Positions 1 through 7,416 of a DNA stretch of 64,000 bases are shown here, piece by piece. Source of the stretch: Staphylococcus epidermidis (GTDB lineage: Bacteria > Bacillota > Bacilli > Staphylococcales > Staphylococcaceae); the NCBI RefSeq assembly GCF_006742205.1, contig NZ_AP019721.1, positions 2,046,001 through 2,110,000 of the forward strand, in the 5' to 3' direction. A program made the translations under genes and the position numbers. The stretch's first letter is position 1. Each line of letters opens with the position of its first letter. A model generated the notes under the pieces. It worked only from the letters and a program-made list of their open reading frames with translations. It was not told the DNA's origin and searched no databases.

Positions 1-151
1 GCAAGGTTTTTATATTATGAATAAACTGCTTCCAAAATAGATGATCAAATTGAAATCCTAGATGCTCACTAGAAGTTGAAATACGTTGATAATGGTAGTC
101 AAGACGAGGAATGAATCCCTTATCCAATTTCATTGTTTCAAATAAATGCAT
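1..151 (-). CDS. pabC: 4-amino-4-deoxychorismate lyase, N-terminal part (cut by window edge)
   Basis: PabC releases pyruvate from aminodeoxychorismate to give para-aminobenzoate for folate synthesis; it is a PLP enzyme of the branched-chain aminotransferase fold. Only about 50 N-terminal residues are in the window, reading MHLFETMKLDKGFIPRLDYH and onward without a stop. The ATG lies one base after the pabB stop (TAA T ATG), so the two are translationally coupled. The call rests on position directly after pabA-pabB plus the LFETM...G...L..H..R pattern of this fold. The rest of the gene lies off the left end. Confidence 0.75.
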   Translation of the reverse strand, partial: MHLFETMKLDKGFIPRLDYHYQRISTSSEHLGFQFDHLFWKQFIHNIKTL

Positions 152-152
152 A

Positions 153-1304
153 TTATAACCGCTCCAAAATTTTAGTTTTATCGTGAAATTCCTGAACTTC
201 ATTTTCGGGTACTGAATCAATTGTTATACCAGCACCCACCCCATAAACCGCTTCTTCATGATTATACTCAATTGTCCGTATAGGGATATTAAATATCATC
301 CTTTGGTTTGGAAGTAATAAGCCAATTGTTCCACAGTAAATGGATCTTGGCATGTCCTCCAACTGAGCTATATATTGCATTGTATTTATTTTTGGTGCAC
401 CTGTAATAGAACCACAAGGAAAGAGCGCTCGCATCATATCTATCAATTGAATGTCATCTTGTAATCGGCCACACACTGTACTGGTCATTTGGAAAACTGT
501 GTCATATTTCTCAATCGAAAACAATTCAGGTACATCTATAGTTCCACTTTGAGCAATTCTTGTAATATCGTTACGTAATAAGTCTACAATCATCACATTC
601 TCCGCCATATCTTTAGAGGAGGTTTTTAAATTATTATAATATAGCTCATCTTCTTTAACATTTTTCCCTCTAGGCATAGTCCCTTTCATCGGCTTACTAA
701 CAATCATATTTGATTTACCTTTATAGTCACCTTTTTGAAAGAAAAGTTCAGGCGATATTGATGCTACTTTTATATCAGGTGTGTCCATTAAAACGGTATA
801 ATTACCATTTTGTGACATAGTAAGTTGATAATATAAGTGACTTATAGGACAGAAAACTTCTGCTTTTAAGCGGGTTGTGTAATTCACCTGATACGTTGCC
901 CCTTCAATAATGGCTTTATGAATCGATTTGATCTTGTTAATCATCGCTTTATCACTTTCACAAAAATAAAATCCTTCAGTTTTTATATGATTTTTATTGG
1001 GCATTACTTTTTTTATATTTTTTATCGAATTGACCGATTTAAATGAATAAGCTGCAGCAAAAATATGGGATTGTTTCACATTATTGACCACCATTTCCTT
1101 ATTAAAAAAAGGTGCTGCTTCATAAGTAACATAAAGTGCAACATAGCTTCCGTTACGTTGTTCTTGTTCTGCAAAGTGAATGACATCCCCTACTTCATCA
1201 AGACGATATGCAATTTTAGAATCTTGAAAGTTATCCATTTCTAATTGATAGTCTTCATAGTCCTTTTCATTTTCATAATAGCGATACTTAAATTCAATGT
1301 GCAT
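153..1304 (-). CDS. pabB: Aminodeoxychorismate synthase component I
   Basis: This chorismate-using enzyme makes 4-amino-4-deoxychorismate with ammonia supplied by PabA, the first committed step to para-aminobenzoate. It has 383 residues, shorter than trpE-type proteins, with the chorismate-binding motifs SISPELFF (about residue 183), KPMKGT (205), the DLLRNDI segment (243) and CGSITGAPK (about 297). The pabA stop lies 11 bases inside its start, so pabA-pabB-pabC form one operon on the minus strand. Absence of trp genes nearby and presence of pabC favour PabB over TrpE/MenF. Function is known for the family; substrate assignment follows from context. Confidence 0.88.
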   Translation of the reverse strand: MHIEFKYRYYENEKDYEDYQLEMDNFQDSKIAYRLDEVGDVIHFAEQEQRNGSYVALYVTYEAAPFFNKEMVVNNVKQSHIFAAAYSFKSVNSIKNIKKVMPNKNHIKTEGFYFCESDKAMINKIKSIHKAIIEGATYQVNYTTRLKAEVFCPISHLYYQLTMSQNGNYTVLMDTPDIKVASISPELFFQKGDYKGKSNMIVSKPMKGTMPRGKNVKEDELYYNNLKTSSKDMAENVMIVDLLRNDITRIAQSGTIDVPELFSIEKYDTVFQMTSTVCGRLQDDIQLIDMMRALFPCGSITGAPKINTMQYIAQLEDMPRSIYCGTIGLLLPNQRMIFNIPIRTIEYNHEEAVYGVGAGITIDSVPENEVQEFHDKTKILERL

Positions 1305-1881
1305 ATTTAACCCCTACCTCGGTTAAGAATAAATTTAATTGTTCGTGACCATATTCACTTAGTATTGATTCAGGATGATACTGTAAACCATAAATAGGAT
1401 ACTTATGATGTGCAACAGCCATAATAACATTCTCGTTGTTCAGAGCTGTGACTTTTAATGCGCTAGGTATTGTAGAGGGGTCAGCCATAAGTGAATGGTA
1501 TCGCATCACGTTAAAATACGATGGTAGACCTTTAAAAATACCCTCATTGCTATGCCTTATCTTGGTAATATGTCCATGAATAGGTTTATCATTATGAATA
1601 ATGTTTCCTCCAAAGTATTCAATGATTAATTGAAAACCTAAACAGACGCCCAAAATGGGAACGTGACGGTGAAATATTTCTAATACGGATGATAGTATTG
1701 GATAATCACTAGGTTTCCCAGGTCCAGGTGAAATGACAATCGCTCTCGGATTCAATGCATCGAGATGCTGTGTCATCAAATCATTTACAGAAATGATTTT
1801 CACTTCTTCAGTAGTTTGTACTTTAATATAATCTATTAAGTTATATGTAAAGGAATCTTGATTATCTATCATTAAAATCAT
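1294..1881 (-). CDS. pabA: Aminodeoxychorismate synthase component II (glutamine amidotransferase)
   Basis: Class I glutamine amidotransferase that hydrolyses glutamine and channels ammonia to PabB. It begins with the family hallmark MIDNQDSFTYNL and shows the oxyanion strand SPGPGKPSDY, the nucleophile motif GVCLGFQL with the catalytic Cys, and the C-terminal YHPESIL with His and Glu of the triad. An in-frame ATG two codons upstream (1887) is almost on top of the GAGG ribosome site, so the ATG at 1881 with 7-base spacing is chosen (195 residues). First gene of the pabABC operon; its promoter must lie in 1890-1990, back to back with the que promoter. It could also serve anthranilate synthase in organisms lacking a separate TrpG. 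Confidence 0.88.
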   Translation of the reverse strand: MILMIDNQDSFTYNLIDYIKVQTTEEVKIISVNDLMTQHLDALNPRAIVISPGPGKPSDYPILSSVLEIFHRHVPILGVCLGFQLIIEYFGGNIIHNDKPIHGHITKIRHSNEGIFKGLPSYFNVMRYHSLMADPSTIPSALKVTALNNENVIMAVAHHKYPIYGLQYHPESILSEYGHEQLNLFLTEVGVKYAH

Positions 1882-1953
1882 ATTCATACCTCAATTATCG
1901 ATAAAGATTGTTAATTATTATAGTTGTTACTCTCTATTATCACAGAACATGAC

Positions 1954-1982
1954 TTGATTTTATATAGCATTTCGTTTATTCT
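1954..1982 (+). promoter_or_regulatory. Predicted sigma-A promoter of the queCDE operon
   Basis: TTGATT (1954-1959), a 17-base spacer and TATTCT (1977-1982) fit a housekeeping promoter. Transcription would start near 1989, about 16 bases before the preQ1 aptamer, which is the expected arrangement for a riboswitch-controlled leader. Prediction from sequence only. Confidence 0.55.
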
Positions 1983-2004
1983 ATGTTCCGTGCAAAATAA
2001 TAAC

Positions 2005-2040
2005 AGAGGTTCCTAGCCGAAACCCTCTATAAAAAACTAG
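2005..2040 (+). ncRNA. PreQ1-I riboswitch aptamer
   Basis: The stretch starting AGAGGTTCCTAGC, followed by ACCCTCTATAAAAAACTA, is the compact preQ1 class I aptamer. P1 pairs AGAGG (2005-2009) with CCTCT (2024-2028), the loop holds the specificity segment, and the A-rich tail ending in ACTA makes the H-type pseudoknot. It sits in the leader of queCDE, the pathway that makes preQ1, so high preQ1 should switch the operon off. The match to the known consensus is close over the whole element. Confidence 0.93.
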
Positions 2041-2110
2041 ACATGAAAATTTCAACAATGAATTTCTTCATATTTATAATGTTAAGACTATATATGTCTT
2101 TAATATTTCT

Positions 2111-2143
2111 GTCTATCTTTTTTATAGAGATAGACTTTTTTTA
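2111..2143 (+). terminator. Intrinsic terminator in the que leader, probable riboswitch expression platform
   Basis: A perfect 8-base stem GTCTATCT / AGATAGAC (2111-2118, 2128-2135) is followed by seven T. It lies 70 bases after the aptamer and 35 bases before queC, so it can end leader transcripts early. The aptamer does not directly abut the hairpin, so the coupling, perhaps by an antiterminator in 2041-2110, is inferred. Confidence 0.75.
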
Positions 2144-2177
2144 TGCAAAATTATCACAATGATGAGGAGTCATATCA

Positions 2178-2849
2178 ATGTCACAAAATGACTTAAATAA
2201 AGAAAAAGCACTTGTCGTATTTAGTGGTGGTCAAGATAGTACGACATGCTTATTTTACGCTAAAAAACATTTTAAAGAAGTAGAACTCGTTACATTTAAT
2301 TACGGACAAAGACATGATAAAGAAATTGAAGTTGCAAAAAAAATTGCAAAAGAACAAAATTTGAAACATCATATTTTAGATATGTCATTACTATCTCAAC
2401 TTACTCCCAATGCACTTACACAACATGAGTTAAGTATTGAAGATAATGATGATGGTATTCCTAATACTTTCGTACCAGCTAGAAATCTATTGTTTTTATC
2501 TTTTGCTGGCGCGTTAGCCTATCAAATTCATGTTAAACATATTATTACTGGTGTTTGTGAAACAGATTTTTCAGGTTATCCAGATTGTAGAGATAGCTTT
2601 ATCAAATCTATGAATGTAACTTTAAGTCTTTCAATGGATAAAGACTTTGTCATTCATACACCATTAATGTGGTTAGACAAAGCACAGACATGGGCACTCA
2701 GCGATAAGCTAGGTGTGTTAGATTATATTCGCCACAACACATTAACATGTTATAACGGTATCATTGGTGATGGTTGTGGTGAATGTCCAGCATGTCACTT
2801 AAGAGCTCGAGGTTTAAAACATTATCTTGAACATAAAGGAGAAGAATAA
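2178..2849 (+). CDS. queC: 7-cyano-7-deazaguanine synthase (preQ0 synthase)
   Basis: QueC converts 7-carboxy-7-deazaguanine to preQ0 with ATP and ammonia, a step of queuosine biosynthesis in the cytoplasm. The 223-residue protein has the PP-loop SGGQDSTTC near residue 16 for ATP pyrophosphatase activity. A C-terminal zinc site is formed by four Cys in [16 protein letters not shown]. Ribosome site GAGGAG lies 9 bases before the ATG. It is the first gene of queCDE and is directly preceded by the preQ1 riboswitch. The downstream preQ0 reductase QueF and the tRNA-guanine transglycosylase are not in the window. Confidence 0.95.
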   Translation: MSQNDLNKEKALVVFSGGQDSTTCLFYAKKHFKEVELVTFNYGQRHDKEIEVAKKIAKEQNLKHHILDMSLLSQLTPNALTQHELSIEDNDDGIPNTFVPARNLLFLSFAGALAYQIHVKHIITGVCETDFSGYPDCRDSFIKSMNVTLSLSMDKDFVIHTPLMWLDKAQTWALSDKLGVLDYIRHNTLTCYNGIIGDGCGECPACHLRARGLKHYLEHKGEE

Positions 2850-2853
2850 GGAA

Positions 2854-3273
2854 ATGCAACAAATATATCCAAGTGTCACTCACCCATATCAATTCGAACT
2901 TAACAAAGATTTTAACTTTTCAGCTGCACATTACATTCCCTTTGAAGAAGCGGGAAAATGTATTCGTACACACGGTCATACGTATTACGTCAACTTAACA
3001 ATCGCTGGTAATACACTAGATAAATGTGGATTTTTAGTTAATTTTAGAGATTTAAAAAAGCTAGTTCATGAACAATTTGACCATTATTTGCTTAATGACT
3101 TACCTGCTTTTAAGGATAAAAGTCCCTCAACAGAAATTGTCGCACAAACGATTTACCACATTATTCAAAAAGAGTTAAATCAAAGAGAGAATCAACCGAA
3201 ATGTGTTCAAGTTTATCTTAGAGAAACACCTTCAAGTTACGTAGTTTATAGACCAAAGGAAGATCAAGTGTAA
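2854..3273 (+). CDS. queD: 6-carboxytetrahydropterin synthase
   Basis: QueD turns 7,8-dihydroneopterin triphosphate into 6-carboxy-5,6,7,8-tetrahydropterin, an early step of queuosine synthesis. Zinc ligands His26, His40 and His42 are visible in FSAAH and THGH, and the catalytic Cys36 lies in GKCIRTHGH. FDHYLLND carries the Asp/His pair. I chose the ATG at 2854 (139 residues), 4 bases after the queC stop, because AAGGAG at 2837-2842 serves it; an upstream in-frame start at 2827 would lie inside queC before that ribosome site. The stop is followed directly by queE. Confidence 0.93.
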   Translation: MQQIYPSVTHPYQFELNKDFNFSAAHYIPFEEAGKCIRTHGHTYYVNLTIAGNTLDKCGFLVNFRDLKKLVHEQFDHYLLNDLPAFKDKSPSTEIVAQTIYHIIQKELNQRENQPKCVQVYLRETPSSYVVYRPKEDQV

Positions 3274-3987
3274 ATGGCTAAAATACCCGTTTTAGAAATA
3301 TTTGGACCAACGATTCAAGGTGAAGGTCGTGTAATAGGAAGAAAAACAATGTTTGTGCGTACAGCTGGTTGTGATTATCGATGTAGCTGGTGTGATTCTG
3401 CATTTACTTGGGACGGTAGTGCTAAAGAAGATATCAAATTAATGACTGCTGAAGAAATTTATGATGCGTTACTTGAAATAGGTGGTCATCGATTTAATCA
3501 CGTAACTATATCCGGAGGTAACCCTGCGTTAATCAAAGGTATACAGGAATTAGTAGATTTATTTGAAGACAAACATATTTATACAGCTTTAGAAACACAA
3601 GGTAGTCGTTTCCAATCATGGATGACACAAATTGACGATTTAACGATTAGTCCAAAACCCCCTAGTTCGGGAATGAAAACTAATCTAGAAATATTAGATT
3701 CTGTTATAAATCAATGTACATTTCATTCACTTAATTTGAAAGTTGTGATTTTTGACGATGCAGACTATGATTTTGCAAAATTAATTCATCATCGCTACCC
3801 TAACATCCCATTCTATCTACAAGTAGGTAATCCTTATCTTGATGATAACGTTGACCAACATACAGATAAATTACTTGAAAGGTATGAGCAATTAGTGGAT
3901 CGTGTAATGCAAAGTAGTGATATGAATCATGTCTATGTACTACCGCAATTACACACATTATTATGGAGTAATAAAAAAGGTGTCTAA
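3274..3987 (+). CDS. queE: 7-carboxy-7-deazaguanine synthase (radical SAM)
   Basis: QueE performs the radical ring contraction of 6-carboxytetrahydropterin to 7-carboxy-7-deazaguanine. The radical SAM cluster motif is CDYRCSWC (C-x3-C-x2-C, about residues 33-40). It is preceded by the substrate-binding IFGPTIQGEGRVIG typical of QueE and followed by the SAM-binding GGNPAL. The 237-residue length is normal. The start codon follows the queD stop without a gap (TAA ATG), so queC-queD-queE are translated as one operon. No clear terminator follows. Confidence 0.94.
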   Translation: MAKIPVLEIFGPTIQGEGRVIGRKTMFVRTAGCDYRCSWCDSAFTWDGSAKEDIKLMTAEEIYDALLEIGGHRFNHVTISGGNPALIKGIQELVDLFEDKHIYTALETQGSRFQSWMTQIDDLTISPKPPSSGMKTNLEILDSVINQCTFHSLNLKVVIFDDADYDFAKLIHHRYPNIPFYLQVGNPYLDDNVDQHTDKLLERYEQLVDRVMQSSDMNHVYVLPQLHTLLWSNKKGV

Positions 3988-4088
3988 TATTGAAAAAACG
4001 TTTAAAAAATTTCTGAGTGTTATGAAATGATTAAGTTAATGTTAATTGATATAATGAAGAGATGAAGATTTACGAATAGGAGTTCAAC

Positions 4089-4688
4089 ATGATTATATAT
4101 ATATTAATTAACATCGCCATCGTCTTGCTAATTCTTGGCTTCGATTTATACCGACATCGTTTCAGACAGCTTAAGTTTAGCTCCATATTATTATCTGTTT
4201 TAATCAATAGCATGATTGATATTTTTGCGATTAATCAATTCAATTTTATTACGATGTTTACCGTCACGCTATTTATGATATGGACACTTTTACAAATATA
4301 TTTAAATTTCAAGCTATATCCTTTTGTAATTTCTGACCAAAAGTTTATTGCTATAATACTAGCCATTGTTATAAGCTTATTGCAATTTATTACAGATAAA
4401 TCGAGCACACAATCGGTGTACATGTCCATCCCATATTTATCACCCACGATATTTATAATAGGGGCGATTTTACTTTTTGTAGGTACTTTCAAAATAGACG
4501 AAGTTGAACGTCTTTCACTATTTCGTAAAATTAAAAGACCAATGACAACAGGTACAATTATTATTATCCTATCTCTCATATCAACGATGATTTTAACGCC
4601 CTTTTGGTATGTCTTTTTAATCATTTATAGCTTACTCATTGGTTTTATATTATGGCAAGGTGTTTTCTTCATAAAAGATAAAAAATAA
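4089..4688 (+). CDS. Membrane protein of unknown function
   Basis: A 199-residue protein almost wholly made of hydrophobic segments, about six predicted membrane helices separated by short basic loops (for example RHRFRQ near residue 22 and FRKIKRP near 145). I do not recognise a family motif. It has its own likely promoter: TATAAT at 4050-4055, with AATAGGAG before the ATG. It stands alone between queCDE and the decayed IS element. No function can be proposed from sequence. Confidence 0.7.
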   Translation: MIIYILINIAIVLLILGFDLYRHRFRQLKFSSILLSVLINSMIDIFAINQFNFITMFTVTLFMIWTLLQIYLNFKLYPFVISDQKFIAIILAIVISLLQFITDKSSTQSVYMSIPYLSPTIFIIGAILLFVGTFKIDEVERLSLFRKIKRPMTTGTIIIILSLISTMILTPFWYVFLIIYSLLIGFILWQGVFFIKDKK

Positions 4689-4797
4689 TTATCCTTGCTA
4701 CAGTTAAAATAATGCTTTCACATTAAAATACGATACATCATCCAAACTTTACATTGATTTATAAGATAGAGGTTGGGACATAATTCCTAGCAAAATA

Positions 4798-4833
4798 GCC
4801 AGTAAATGAGTTTTCATAAATTCATTTACTGGC
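4798..4833 (+). terminator. Hairpin at the left end of the IS remnant
   Basis: GCCAGTAAATGA and TCATTTACTGGC form a perfect 12-base stem with a 12-base loop, followed by TTCTTTATTT. It can terminate transcription coming from the upstream membrane gene, or protect the element from outside transcription as is common for IS ends. Confidence 0.6.
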
Positions 4834-5037
4834 TTCTTTATTTACAATACTTCGTATTGTTGGCTCGCTTTCTTATCGGACAGCTTCAGCCTGTAGTCTT
4901 CAGCTTGTCCTGTTCCCTCAAGAGTCTCGCCAAAATACTTTGTGCTTATATGTAATTTTATATTAAAATACTTTAAAAAATATGGCCCTTTCGTATAATT
5001 TAATAAATACCAATAAACTAATTTAACGAGGTGCCTT

Positions 5038-5267
5038 ATGTGTAAAGAATATAACATGACTCAACATACTCTACCAATGGAAACTTCAGTTCTTATCCCT
5101 ACAAATAATATTTCACGACATGTAAATGATATTGTAGAAACAATTCCCGATACTGAATTCGATGAATTCAGTCATCATCGTGGCTTAATATAAGAAAAGT
5201 AACAGATCAACGAACTGAAAATAATCAAAAAATTATAAAAAAGACAATTTCTATATTATTTCAATAG
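5038..5267 (+). pseudogene. IS1182-family transposase, N-terminus fused out of frame to C-terminus
   Basis: The frame from ATG 5038 encodes MCKEYNMTQHTLPMETSVLI and on to DEFSHHRG, the conserved start of IS1182/IS1272-type transposases, then stops at 5193 after 51 residues. From 5187 another frame reads NIRKVTDQRTENNQKIIKKT and ends at TAG 5265-5267, which looks like the basic C-terminal tail of the same kind of protein. The catalytic DDE core is missing. The join near 5186 is therefore an internal deletion that also shifts frame. Confidence 0.7.
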
Positions 5268-5281
5268 AATTTGTCTTTTTT
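5240..5281 (+). terminator. Terminator at the right end of the IS remnant
   Basis: AAAGACAATTTCTAT and ATAGAATTTGTCTTT form a long, nearly perfect stem across 5240-5276 followed by a T tract. It overlaps the end of the transposase C-terminal remnant, as the native terminator of the IS gene would. Confidence 0.6.
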
Positions 5282-5312
5282 TACTTATCCTGGAACTTTT
5301 TTCCCCAGCCTT

Positions 5313-5709
5313 TTTTTATTTGTAGACAATATATAATGTGAAACATCTTTTGATCTTAGGTCATAAGTGATTGGATTAGCCATATTTTTCAGACAGTCTA
5401 ATATAGAATTGAGAATATCATTATAGCAACTTCTAATTTAAAAACTTGTTCAACAAGAAAAAGTCACTGAGAAATTTACTTGTCATATAAGTTGTGTCGA
5501 GCTCATATTAGAATAAAGAATTCAAAATGAATGTCCTCCTACCCAAACCGTTAATTCTTATTAATTTTCAATATTGACACCTTTTCTTCATTTTATCTCT
5601 TTTATTTATTTCATTTTTTATTTATCAAGCCTATTACGTTCTAATAAAACTCTTTCATTTTTATAATTATAAATAAAAATCATTTTGATTTAATTCTTTT
5701 TTAAATGTA
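5313..5709. other. Intergenic stretch before the sae promoter, no gene seen
   Basis: About 400 bases, very AT-rich, with no convincing reading frame on either strand. Part of it (roughly 5330-5560) may be old degenerate sequence next to the IS remnant. A TTGACA at 5575-5580 has no good -10 partner. Nothing else can be supported. Confidence 0.5.
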
Positions 5710-5725
5710 GTTAAGAAATAGTTAA
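5710..5725 (+). promoter_or_regulatory. SaeR-binding box of the saeP promoter
   Basis: GTTAA GAAATA GTTAA is an exact match to the known SaeR direct repeat GTTAAN6GTTAA. A TATTCT at 5740-5745 is spaced so that the second half of the box covers the -35 position, the arrangement described for autoregulated sae P1 promoters. It lies 64 bases before the saeP start and suggests positive autoregulation of the operon. Confidence 0.85.
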
Positions 5726-5788
5726 TGGTTATGTTCACGTATTCTGATTAAACTATTCTTAAATAAAAATAGAAAAGAGGAATACATT

Positions 5789-6226
5789 ATGAATACAAAA
5801 TATTTATTAGCAGTCGGAGCAATTGTTACATCACTTACATTAGGCGCATGTGGAAATTCTAACTCGGAAAGCGATCACGCTAATCACAAAGATAAACAAC
5901 AAGAAGACAGTAATGTAAAAACAGACACAACCAAAAAATTATCTGGTAATTTTGAATCTAAAAACGGAGAAAAAGTAGAAGGTAAAGCTAAAATTGAAAA
6001 TGGCAAACTTATGTTAGAGAATTACAAATCTTCTAAAGGTCCAGACCTATATGTTTACCTAACTAAAAACGGAGATATTAAATCCGGTAAAAAGATTTCA
6101 ACAGTAGACTACAATAAATCCAAACAAACTTTTGATTTAAAAAATGTAGATTTAGAAAAATACAATGAAGTAACAATTTATTGCGAAAAAGCACATGTAA
6201 TTTTTGGTGGCGCTAAATTAAAATAA
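5789..6226 (+). CDS. saeP: SaeP lipoprotein, accessory protein of the SaeRS system
   Basis: SaeP works with SaeQ to activate the phosphatase activity of the sensor SaeS, returning the system to its resting state (established in S. aureus). The 145-residue protein has a signal peptide ending in the lipobox LGAC (Cys21), a charged Asn/Asp/Lys linker (about 22-50), and a compact beta domain with DLYVYLTKNGD and FDLKNVDLEKYNEVTIYC resembling DM13-type domains. RBS GAAAAGAGG precedes the ATG. First gene of saePQRS under the SaeR box at 5710. Confidence 0.92.
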   Translation: MNTKYLLAVGAIVTSLTLGACGNSNSESDHANHKDKQQEDSNVKTDTTKKLSGNFESKNGEKVEGKAKIENGKLMLENYKSSKGPDLYVYLTKNGDIKSGKKISTVDYNKSKQTFDLKNVDLEKYNEVTIYCEKAHVIFGGAKLK

Positions 6227-6276
6227 TTTAGCTATTAAATGTAGGCGTTTTTAACTATAGAAAGAGAGTGTTAATC

Positions 6277-6750
6277 ATGAAGAAAATAAGTTTATTTATA
6301 ATATTTTTAATTCGTGTAATTTCAGGTATTGTTATTTTCAGACAAGGATGGGAGAAATTTACAGGTGATTTTACATTAAACGGGCTAGTTCCGGTAATTA
6401 GAGATAACACAGACTCTCCTCAATGGTATAAATGGTTTTTTGAACATATTGTTGCACACACAACAGGATTATTTAATATAATCGTACCTTTAGGGGAAAT
6501 GGCAATTGGTTTAGGTTTAATTTTAGGTATATTTGCATACGCTGCAAGTTTCTTTGGAGCCTTCGTTATGATAAATTATATTTTAGCAGATATGATTTTT
6601 ACGTACCCTCTACAATTAGCTTTCTTTATTATTTTACTCATGAGCCACTCTTTATTGGCTAAGGTATCACTTAAAGAAATCATCGCTTATTTTAGAGACC
6701 GTAATAACCGAGGTGAAGATAAGCATGACCCACTTACTAATCGTGGATGA
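6277..6750 (+). CDS. saeQ: SaeQ membrane protein, accessory protein of the SaeRS system
   Basis: A DoxX-type integral membrane protein of 157 residues, the same length as S. aureus SaeQ, with four predicted helices. It forms a complex with SaeP and SaeS to promote SaeS phosphatase activity. I chose the ATG at 6277, 8 bases after AGAGAG, over the in-frame GTG at 6268 that would overlap that ribosome site. The last 26 bases overlap saeR. In S. aureus a second promoter lies inside saeQ; I did not identify it here. Confidence 0.9.
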   Translation: MKKISLFIIFLIRVISGIVIFRQGWEKFTGDFTLNGLVPVIRDNTDSPQWYKWFFEHIVAHTTGLFNIIVPLGEMAIGLGLILGIFAYAASFFGAFVMINYILADMIFTYPLQLAFFIILLMSHSLLAKVSLKEIIAYFRDRNNRGEDKHDPLTNRG

Positions 6751-7414
6751 TGAAAAAGATATTGTAGACATTTGTCAAACGTATTTCGAATATGAAGGAT
6801 ATCAGGTTACGACAACAACATGTGGTAAAGAAGCACTAAAATTATTATCTTCAGATATAGATATTATGATTTTAGACATTATGATGCCGGAAGTTAGCGG
6901 ATACGATATTGTCAAAAAAATGAAAGATATGCAACTTGATATACCTTTCATATATCTAACAGCAAAAACTCAAGAACATGACACGATATACGCACTGACG
7001 TTAGGTGCTGATGACTATATTAAAAAACCCTTTAGCCCAAGAGAACTAGTATTACGTACTAATAACCTTCTCGCTAGAATGAGTAAATCAAATCATTCTA
7101 ATAAAATTGAGCAATTAGAATTTGATGGTTTAGTTTTAAAAAATTTAAGCAAGACACTTACCATTAACAATATAGAGATACCTATGCGCATTAAAGAATT
7201 TGAATTGCTATGGTATCTTGCTTCTAGAGAAGGTGAAGTTATTTCTAAATCCGAACTTCTAGAAAAAGTATGGGGATATGACTATTACGAAGATGCTAAC
7301 ACTGTCAATGTCCACATACATAGAATTCGCGAGAAATTAGAAAAACATGATTTTTTACCCTACACTATTACAACTGTGTGGGGCCTTGGTTATAAGTTTG
7401 AAAGGAGCCGATAA
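6725..7414 (+). CDS. saeR: SaeR response regulator
   Basis: OmpR/PhoB-class regulator of exoproteins and surface proteins. The receiver domain has the acidic pair at residues 9-10 (IVDDEKD), the phosphorylation Asp in [10 protein letters not shown] (about 51), Thr in YLTAK and Lys in IKKPFSP. The C-terminal winged helix ends in [15 protein letters not shown] and [13 protein letters not shown]. The ATG at 6725 gives 229 residues, like S. aureus SaeR; it overlaps saeQ by 26 bases. Its predicted binding box is present in the operon promoter at 5710. Confidence 0.95.
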   Translation: MTHLLIVDDEKDIVDICQTYFEYEGYQVTTTTCGKEALKLLSSDIDIMILDIMMPEVSGYDIVKKMKDMQLDIPFIYLTAKTQEHDTIYALTLGADDYIKKPFSPRELVLRTNNLLARMSKSNHSNKIEQLEFDGLVLKNLSKTLTINNIEIPMRIKEFELLWYLASREGEVISKSELLEKVWGYDYYEDANTVNVHIHRIREKLEKHDFLPYTITTVWGLGYKFERSR

Positions 7415-7416
7415 CT

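Larger units (their letters stand above)
4769..5312 (+). mobile_element. Internally deleted IS1182-family element (IS1272-like), MITE-like remnant
   Basis: The element keeps a left part with the transposase start and a right part with the transposase end, but more than 1 kb between them is missing. Its outer edges look like imperfect inverted repeats: GAGGTTGGGACATAATTCC on the left (4769), and on the right (around 5312) the complement begins AAGGCTGGGGAAAAAAGTTCC. Inside the left end are the hairpin 4798-4833 and a noncoding stretch (4840-5037) leading to the transposase ATG. It cannot move by itself. Family assignment rests on the transposase N-terminus; exact ends are uncertain. Confidence 0.65.

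Noticed and set aside
4842..5057. 71-residue minus-strand frame inside the IS remnant
   Set aside because: It overlaps the noncoding end and transposase start of the IS1182-type element on the other strand; no ribosome site and no protein-like pattern.
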